Virus record (IMG/VR): IMGVR_UViG_3300027734_000048
Coordinates: 1-64,000 of that record
Reading direction: 5' to 3' (one strand)
DNA from: a virus
Length of the DNA: 64,000 bases
Every line of letters starts with the position of its first letter. The first letter of the stretch is position 1. The notes below the pieces were generated by a model. It did no database searches. It was not told the DNA's origin and saw only the letters and a program-made list of their open reading frames with translations. A program made the translations under genes and the position numbers. This document shows positions 58,662 through 64,000 of the stretch, piece by piece.

Positions 58662-59572
58662 TAGATCAATCCTGGCTTAGGTATTGTGACTGTATATTTA
58701 TCTAAAATCTTATCAACAATCATATTGCCAGTTCCCTCAAATATTTTTTTATCGAACTGAATCTTGAACTGATCTGAATTATACGATGTTACGTAGCGTG
58801 TGTAATAATCTAACTTGCCACACTTTAGGTCTTCGATTAAAAGTTTAGTTGCATATTCAACATCAGGTGGTAGTGCTCTATAGCCAATATCAAGGACAAA
58901 TGTATAGTCCCATCCCTTTGGAAAGGCTACTGCTGATGTTCCAAAAACATTTGCTAAATCTCCAAACGCTCTTGGATATTGCTGTGCTCCAGTTTCAATT
59001 CTATTATATTGTTCTGCGATAACTCTTTGAATTGCTGAGTTGTCAAATGTGACCATAAAATCATACATATTTGTTTCTGGTGTTTCAACATCATAAACTA
59101 AAACATTGTTTTCATAAACCTTTAGAACCTTATTTAGGTCTTCCCAAATTGAAAAATAATCTGATCCATCTGCAACTTTTTGCACTATATGCTTGCTATT
59201 GTAAAAACCATCTACGATAACTGTATCAATAATAGATCTGGCAACCATTTCAAATGTTTTGTATTCTTCAATTTCTGAGGCAGTCGTTCCTAGTTTGTTT
59301 GGATCTGTATACGGTCTAACAATATCTAGGTTTTCTTCATATAGTGTATGGATATGCTCTGTGTCATAAAACTTAATAAAAAATTTACGGTCATATTGGA
59401 CCTGTGCCAAAGGTATTTCATAAATCAATTTTCCATTGGCATCTGAAAAAATATTAGTTTCAGTTACTGAGTGATCCACCAAATCCTCAACATAGACAAC
59501 ATACTCATAATTGGGTATAGGCAAAGTCCATGTTGTTGTTAAAGGATATGGTGGAACTCTCAATACTTCCAT
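58661..59572 (-). CDS. Head-tail adaptor-like protein
   Basis: The 303-residue product has an N-terminal beta-sandwich-like part (about 1-90), then a helical part (EEYKTFEMVARSIIDTVI, PPDVEYATKLLIEDLKCGKL) like the helical connectors that bind the portal ring. It is the first connector after the capsid genes. Fusion of a beta domain to an adaptor would be unusual. The assignment is from context. Confidence 0.6.
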   Translation of the reverse strand: MEVLRVPPYPLTTTWTLPIPNYEYVVYVEDLVDHSVTETNIFSDANGKLIYEIPLAQVQYDRKFFIKFYDTEHIHTLYEENLDIVRPYTDPNKLGTTASEIEEYKTFEMVARSIIDTVIVDGFYNSKHIVQKVADGSDYFSIWEDLNKVLKVYENNVLVYDVETPETNMYDFMVTFDNSAIQRVIAEQYNRIETGAQQYPRAFGDLANVFGTSAVAFPKGWDYTFVLDIGYRALPPDVEYATKLLIEDLKCGKLDYYTRYVTSYNSDQFKIQFDKKIFEGTGNMIVDKILDKYTVTIPKPGLI

Positions 59573-59575
59573 TAA

Positions 59576-60037
59576 TTATGCACCAAATTCCGATTTAACT
59601 TCTTCTGGTGTAACTAGTGTTACGTGATCACGAGTAAGCCATTGTTCTGCTTCTTTTTGAGAAACGATATTGATTCCCTTTGAAACCTTACCAACGCCAA
59701 CCCAAGAAACATTCTTAGTTGACTTAACAGCAACTGTCTTTTCATCCTTTGCAGGCTTTGCTACTGCTGCCTTGCGTGGTTCACGCTTTGCAGTAGTTGC
59801 ACCAATTGCTCCATTGGCTACTGTTCCAACAGCCTGAACTGTATCTGATCCAGCATATGATGGTGCTGCGATTGCTGTTGGTTCTTCTGCTTTTTCTTCT
59901 TCCTGAGCAGGGGCTGCAGGTGCTTCTTCAACAACTGGTGTTTCTACAACTGGTGCCTCTTCGACAACTGCTGTTTCTACAACTTCTGGTGTTTCTACAA
60001 CTGCTTCTTCTGCAGGATTATTATTAAAATCTTCCAT
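59576..60037 (-). CDS. Acidic Ala/Pro/Val-rich repeat protein, possible head decoration
   Basis: The 153-residue product has an N-terminal low-complexity region of repeated VVETP/VVEEAP units (about 10-50), a basic Ala/Lys middle, and a C-terminal domain (about 105-152) with SWVGVGKVSKGINIVSQKEA and EQWLTRDHVTLVTPEEV. I know this last domain from proteins next to major capsid genes in actinobacteriophages. AGGAGG stands before the ATG. A decoration or scaffolding role is likely but not proven. Confidence 0.65.
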   Translation of the reverse strand: MEDFNNNPAEEAVVETPEVVETAVVEEAPVVETPVVEEAPAAPAQEEEKAEEPTAIAAPSYAGSDTVQAVGTVANGAIGATTAKREPRKAAVAKPAKDEKTVAVKSTKNVSWVGVGKVSKGINIVSQKEAEQWLTRDHVTLVTPEEVKSEFGA

Positions 60038-60075
60038 TATTTCCTCCTGAATAGTATTATATCATTATAAATGAT

Positions 60076-60109
60076 AAGGGGAGCAGGAGCGTTAACTCCT
60101 ACTCCCCCT
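60076..60109 (-). terminator. Strong hairpin after the major capsid gene
   Basis: On the leftward strand AGGGGGAGTAGGAG and CTCCTGCTCCCCTT form a 14-bp stem (one G-U) with a six-base loop. The T run after it is poor (ATCATTTATAAT), so it may act as a partial terminator or as an mRNA-end stabiliser that raises capsid mRNA over the next genes. Confidence 0.7.
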
Positions 60110-60128
60110 AAAGTTTTACTGTTACAGA

Positions 60129-61277
60129 TTATGCATCTGCTGCAGCGTCAGCCCATGCGATTGCATCTTGTTCTTCCCACTGAATACCGAAGCGAACGAA
60201 GACTGTATATTCTACAGTGTCCTTCTTTGGCTTGTATTCACGGTTAACTGTGATGTCACGCTGGAATCCCCATACACGGTTCTGTGGGAATGTCAAGTCG
60301 ACATATCCTGCAGGGTAGTAAGGAACTTCTTGTACGTCAATTCCGAGAACACGAGTTGTACGTGCTCCACCGAATGTCTGTGCTGTACCATCAAGGTATG
60401 CTTGACGGTTTGCAGGTGTACCTGCTGGTGTACCAGCAAATGCTTCTGCGATTGCGTCTGCAAGAGTACCATTATTCTTAATGATTCCCTGGAACGCATC
60501 TGTACCAGCATAGAACTTCAAGTTAGACTTGATTGCACGGTACTTACGTGGCATTGCAAGAATGATCTTCTGCATTGCATCTGTTGTCCAGTTATTATTT
60601 GTAACTGTAACAACTGCTTCGTGAGCATCTCCATCAGTCTTAACATGAGGTACGAAACCTTCCATGATTGAAAGAAATGCGTCTGATCCTGTTCCTGTTC
60701 CGTTGATTGCAAGGTCTTCGATATCATTACCGAAAGCATTTGTCATCAAACGTACAATGTGATCTTCTAGTTGTGCACCTTCGATATTATCTTCTAGTGC
60801 TTCTGCAGAAACTTCCCAGTCAAGACGAATCTTCTTTGTAGTCAATTCAACCTTTGAGAATGTTGCTCCTGCGTTTGTGTAGTCGCCAACTGCTTGCGCT
60901 GCTGCACGAATTACACGCTCTCCGACGTTTACCTTTTCGAGTTCCATTGTATTGGCTCTCATAGTAACACGACGGCCATCTTGGGCGAGAGTGGTTGCAT
61001 CCCACACGTAGTCAATAAAACGACGTGCTTGCTCTGGGCGTAGGATACCTGATCCAGCCTCACCTGAAGGGTTTACTGCGTTTGGTCCTGTTGTTAGACC
61101 GTTATTTGATGTAGGGATGTTTCCAAGTACTCCACCGTCTGTGTAGTTACCTGGTACGTTTACTCCTGCATCTGAACCTGATGCGAATGCTCCCTGACCC
61201 TGATAGAGTCCTGGTGCTGTTCCACCTAGATTACCTGAAGTTCCAGGTTGGTTCTTGATTATTTCTTGTTCCGACAT
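60129..61277 (-). CDS. Major capsid protein (HK97 fold)
   Basis: The 382-residue product has a Gly/Asn/Ser-rich N-terminal tail (about 1-75) and the HK97 fold: LRPEQARRFIDYVWDATTLAQ (N-arm), TTKKIRLDWEVSAEALEDNI (E-loop/spine region), an A-domain with RKYRAIKSNLKFYAG, and a P-domain strand VLGIDVQEVPYYPAGYVDL. The late KKDTVEYTVFVRFGIQWEEQDAIAW is typical of this family. AGGAGG precedes the ATG. It is the main shell protein, cut at the N-terminus by the neighbouring protease if the family rule holds. Confidence 0.9.
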   Translation of the reverse strand: MSEQEIIKNQPGTSGNLGGTAPGLYQGQGAFASGSDAGVNVPGNYTDGGVLGNIPTSNNGLTTGPNAVNPSGEAGSGILRPEQARRFIDYVWDATTLAQDGRRVTMRANTMELEKVNVGERVIRAAAQAVGDYTNAGATFSKVELTTKKIRLDWEVSAEALEDNIEGAQLEDHIVRLMTNAFGNDIEDLAINGTGTGSDAFLSIMEGFVPHVKTDGDAHEAVVTVTNNNWTTDAMQKIILAMPRKYRAIKSNLKFYAGTDAFQGIIKNNGTLADAIAEAFAGTPAGTPANRQAYLDGTAQTFGGARTTRVLGIDVQEVPYYPAGYVDLTFPQNRVWGFQRDITVNREYKPKKDTVEYTVFVRFGIQWEEQDAIAWADAAADA

Positions 61278-61313
61278 ATTGTCACCTCCTGTGATTTTTA
61301 CTTATTTTATTTT

Positions 61314-62738
61314 TTAATTGAATAAGTCGGCTGTTTTGAGGAAACTACCGCCCCATAGGGATTTTTCAACCATTTCAGGTTGATCCTGTACAATCTCGCC
61401 GAGATCGCCAGACTTTCGGAAAGCGGTGTCTGCTTCTACAGCATCTACACGCTTACCAAATTCATTGAATTCTTTTGAAACTGATGCAATATCTTTTGCA
61501 ACTGCTTCAAATGAACTTTTTGCTGTATCAACATCGACCTTTGAAACCTTAAGTGCTTCCACTTCGGCTTGCAATGATTTAACTGTTGATACTAGATCGC
61601 TAAAGGCTGATGTTAGAGTGTTCTTGATTTCTGCAATTGACTCTGCAATTACTTCATCTGACTTTGGAGCCATTGGCTTCTTGTCTTCTTCTGCCTCAAC
61701 ATCTGTTGACTCAGTTCCTTCATGAGCAGCAGATTCTTCAGCATCAGTCGGCTTTGCAGCCTTTTCTGTTGAATCTTCTGTATTTGTATCAGACTTTGAA
61801 TCGCACATGCATGCATCCATAGCCTTTCCACAATCTGGACATGTTGAAGCCTTTGTAACTTCATGTGTATTAGCATCTGCCTCTGGAGCAACCTCTGTTG
61901 ATTTAACTACTTCTGTTGCTGTTGCCTCTGTTGCTTCTGCAACTGTGGTTTCAACAACTGTTGTTGTTTCTTCTGTCATAGGATTTACCTCCTTGGTAAT
62001 CTTAGAAGTATTAATGCCTTTAGCACTATCAACTAAGAACTTTATCATGTTTGTTTTTTCGTTATCCGTTTTTTCGACGAATCCTATATTTTTCATTTCA
62101 TTACCAGTTACTGGGCTTGTAACTGATTCTTCTTCAGACAACAAAACAATGCCTGATTCGTTGTCGTAGAAAACATTTTCAAGGACTGTGTTTGATCCAT
62201 CGCCCTTAATAACATCAATGCCATCAACCTTTTCTACTGACATAATATTTGCAAATTGATTAGCAGGGGAATCTACAAGACTCAACTCTACTAAATCATA
62301 TTCTTTAATAATTCTAATTTGTGTGTCTGACTTCTCATCATAAGCGTCATCCCACTTATTCATTCTTCCGCCAATTGAAAAACCAGTATATGTTCCATCC
62401 AAAACTTTTTCCCATGCATCTTGTGCACCCTTAGAAATGTATGCAGAAACAAAAACACCAGAATAAAATTTCTTAGATTCTGGATCAAAGTACTTATCTT
62501 CTTTAAATGATACCATCTTTCCTACTGCTGATGGTGTATGCATTTCTCTAATGTTCCCACGGAATTTTGCAAATGCATCCATCGATGCTTCTGATGTTAC
62601 AATATCATTTTGTTTGTCTAAATTGTCAAGGGACGCAAAACCTGAGACTATGCGTCTTTCCTTATCGACTTTAGCAAATGGAAGGGAGAGGCGAACACTT
62701 TCGCCCTCAGTATCCCAATGGGCTTTAGATATGATCAT
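61314..62738 (-). CDS. HK97-type prohead protease fused to a scaffold-like coiled coil
   Basis: The 474-residue product has the prohead protease fold (about 1-190): GFASLDNLDKQNDIV, catalytic His in REMHTP, Ser in TGFSIGGRM, then EYDLVELSLVDSPANQ. A Glu/Thr/Ala-rich acidic linker contains a CPDC...CMC cysteine cluster. The C-terminal coiled coil (about 355-440) would act as the internal scaffold, cut after assembly. Protease-scaffold fusion is known in this fold class. No ribosome binding site precedes the ATG; two overlapping TATAAT boxes lie just upstream. Confidence 0.85.
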   Translation of the reverse strand: MIISKAHWDTEGESVRLSLPFAKVDKERRIVSGFASLDNLDKQNDIVTSEASMDAFAKFRGNIREMHTPSAVGKMVSFKEDKYFDPESKKFYSGVFVSAYISKGAQDAWEKVLDGTYTGFSIGGRMNKWDDAYDEKSDTQIRIIKEYDLVELSLVDSPANQFANIMSVEKVDGIDVIKGDGSNTVLENVFYDNESGIVLLSEEESVTSPVTGNEMKNIGFVEKTDNEKTNMIKFLVDSAKGINTSKITKEVNPMTEETTTVVETTVAEATEATATEVVKSTEVAPEADANTHEVTKASTCPDCGKAMDACMCDSKSDTNTEDSTEKAAKPTDAEESAAHEGTESTDVEAEEDKKPMAPKSDEVIAESIAEIKNTLTSAFSDLVSTVKSLQAEVEALKVSKVDVDTAKSSFEAVAKDIASVSKEFNEFGKRVDAVEADTAFRKSGDLGEIVQDQPEMVEKSLWGGSFLKTADLFN

Positions 62739-62742
62739 GGTT

Positions 62743-62753
62743 ATTATATTATA
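62743..62753 (-). promoter_or_regulatory. Overlapping -10 boxes before the prohead protease start
   Basis: Read leftward, TATAATATAAT followed by AACC and ATG 62738, with no Shine-Dalgarno sequence. The first hexamer ends nine bases before the ATG, as at 39640. A -35 is not evident. Confidence 0.4.
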
Positions 62754-62776
62754 TACCCTTTTTTACAGAAGTATCA

Positions 62777-64000
62777 CTATTCGGACATTTCAGCAATTGC
62801 ATCAATATCGTCAAATTTTCTGCCCTCACCCTTTGGATTTCGTCCTGCAACTGTTGCAGATCCATCAGACTGATTATTTGTTCGTTGGGCATCTCTGGCT
62901 CTATTTGTAGTTGCATCTGCTGACTGTTGTGGCTTAAGGTCTAGTGGCTGATCCCCACCATCTCTTTGTGGCATTCTCAAAATAGTTCTTGCCTCATTAG
63001 GAAGCATGATTTGATTTTTTACATAACGCTCAAGGATTTGTGATTGTGCAATTTCATCAGTTAATGTGAGTTCATTAAACTTAAACTGAAGAATATCTGT
63101 TTTTTCACGAATAATCTTATTGATTGGCTTTTCAAGTTCTCTTTGTGCTGGTCTTGCAACCTGTTCCTTAAATGTTCTATCTTGTGCAAGTGCTGCAGCG
63201 ATAGCAGATGAATCGGATCCGCCAAGTTTTGAAAGTGGCACCTGATGTGCTACCAAAATATCATCACGATTTTGCTTACGATACTTTTCAAAAGATCCCT
63301 CTTGAACACCATTTTCAATTGGCTCCATCTTAAACTCAACCTTATTTGTATCAGAGTCTCCTGGGAGTGGTATATAAAGAGTTCTATGATTTTGCCCCTT
63401 CATTCCAGTCTGCAAGAATCTAAACATCTTATCTTCTGCTTCACCAGAAAGTTTTGCACCCTTAAGAGTTACAACATATCGTGGTACTGCCTTGTTGCTA
63501 AAATAGTCAATATTGTATTGTGATGCAAGCATATCTCCTTGAAGTGCTGTGATTGCTGAAATAATATCTGGAACACCGTAAAAAGTATTTAGTGGAGAGT
63601 ATTCTTTAAAGTGAATAATTTCATTTGGTCTAGCATCTGCAGTTACTGGATTTGGGTTTGTTGCTCCAAAGTTACGGAAATAAACAACTTTATTTGCAAT
63701 AACCTGAACAAATCCATCACGCAGTCTTCTTGCTCTCATTGTTACTGATGGGATGTGACCAATGTATCCTATTTCTCCTTTTACCGTACGTCCAACTTCA
63801 ATGTATCCGTTTCCAGTTGCTTGAACATCTGTATAAACCTTTTCCATAATAGTAGTAAACGAGTCTTCGCTATTTAGACTTTCAAGCCAATCTGTTAACT
63901 CTATCTTTGCTCTTTCAATTCTTTTTCTAGCACGACCAACTGCTTCTGAATCTGAAGAAGATTCTAACTTCAACATTGTCCTTGAAGAAACCTCAAAGTC
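62777..64000 (-). CDS. Portal protein (5' end outside the window)
   Basis: The visible 400-odd residues are the C-terminal part of a phage portal. They include KVYTDVQATGNGYIEVGR, EIIHFKEYSPLNTFYGVPDI, YNIDYFSNKAVPRYVVTL, then SFEKYRKQNRDDILVAHQVP and a C-terminal helical/low-complexity region. The frame continues open past the ATG at 63976 to the window edge, so the start lies beyond. Portal rings pump DNA into the head with terminase. The terminase genes are not next to it but about 38 kb downstream. Confidence 0.9.
   Translation of the reverse strand, partial: DFEVSSRTMLKLESSSDSEAVGRARKRIERAKIELTDWLESLNSEDSFTTIMEKVYTDVQATGNGYIEVGRTVKGEIGYIGHIPSVTMRARRLRDGFVQVIANKVVYFRNFGATNPNPVTADARPNEIIHFKEYSPLNTFYGVPDIISAITALQGDMLASQYNIDYFSNKAVPRYVVTLKGAKLSGEAEDKMFRFLQTGMKGQNHRTLYIPLPGDSDTNKVEFKMEPIENGVQEGSFEKYRKQNRDDILVAHQVPLSKLGGSDSSAIAAALAQDRTFKEQVARPAQRELEKPINKIIREKTDILQFKFNELTLTDEIAQSQILERYVKNQIMLPNEARTILRMPQRDGGDQPLDLKPQQSADATTNRARDAQRTNNQSDGSATVAGRNPKGEGRKFDDIDAIAEMSE

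Noticed and set aside
60168-60671. A 167-codon rightward open frame rich in Cys opposite the major capsid gene
   Set aside because: Antisense of a confident, conserved gene; composition follows from the complementary codons; no start signal.
1-64000. Lysogeny module (integrase, repressor, attachment site)
   Set aside because: No integrase-type or CI-type protein and no attachment-site-like duplication of the tRNA-Asn gene were found in this window.

Overview
This window is part of the genome of a tailed, siphovirus-like double-stranded DNA bacteriophage, and its host is probably a low-GC actinobacterium. The phage assignment rests on a complete capsid and tail module: portal, HK97-type protease, major capsid protein, connectors, tail tube, paired tail chaperones, a 2801-residue tape measure and tail-tip proteins. 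A terminase pair, a phage replication module and an endolysin support it. The actinobacterial host is inferred from a WhiB-type iron-sulfur regulator, FmdB-like and DUF7455-like zinc ribbons and several likely leaderless promoters. The DNA is AT-rich by eye, so low-GC freshwater or marine planktonic actinobacteria are reasonable hosts, but the sequence alone does not identify the host. I see no integrase or phage repressor, so a lytic lifestyle is likely.

Almost everything is transcribed leftward (minus strand), with genes packed tightly and joined by ATGA or TAATG overlaps. Read in that direction, the window opens with virion genes from 64.0 to 39.2 kb: portal (cut by the window edge), protease/scaffold, capsid, head-tail connectors, tail tube, chaperones, tape measure and tail-tip or fibre proteins. 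A consensus promoter at about 38.6 kb starts the replication module (38.5-25.5 kb). It contains DnaB-like helicase, DnaG-like primase, a gp32-like SSB candidate, a DnaE-type polymerase, RecA, three tandem dioxygenase-like paralogs, a Cas4-like nuclease and a RuvC-like resolvase. The terminase genes follow at 25.5-23.2 kb, far from the portal.

From 23.2 to 17.6 kb lie exported proteins (an Ig-like surface protein, a PA14/proline-rich protein and a subtilisin-like protease), two small membrane proteins, a proteasome-fold hydrolase and a tRNA-Asn. From 17.6 to 7.7 kb is an accessory region of modifying enzymes: an RsmI-like methylase, several 2-oxoglutarate/Fe(II) oxygenases, a glycosyltransferase-like protein, a NodU/TobZ-type carbamoyltransferase, an SGNH-like protein and a sulfotransferase, together with the endolysin. 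The last 7.7 kb hold small host-takeover genes: nuclease, thioredoxin, WhiB, a kinase/nucleotidyltransferase fusion, membrane peptides, Hsp20 and Dps. One oxygenase gene at 2.1-2.8 kb runs rightward with its own promoter and terminator, and the far left edge carries the end of another rightward unit.

The most distinctive points are the hydroxylation/carbamoylation/glycosylation/sulfation gene set, tail chaperones that appear duplicated instead of frameshifted, a methylase start codon lying inside a tRNA gene, and a repeated leaderless promoter arrangement. No intergenic stretch exceeds 300 bases.
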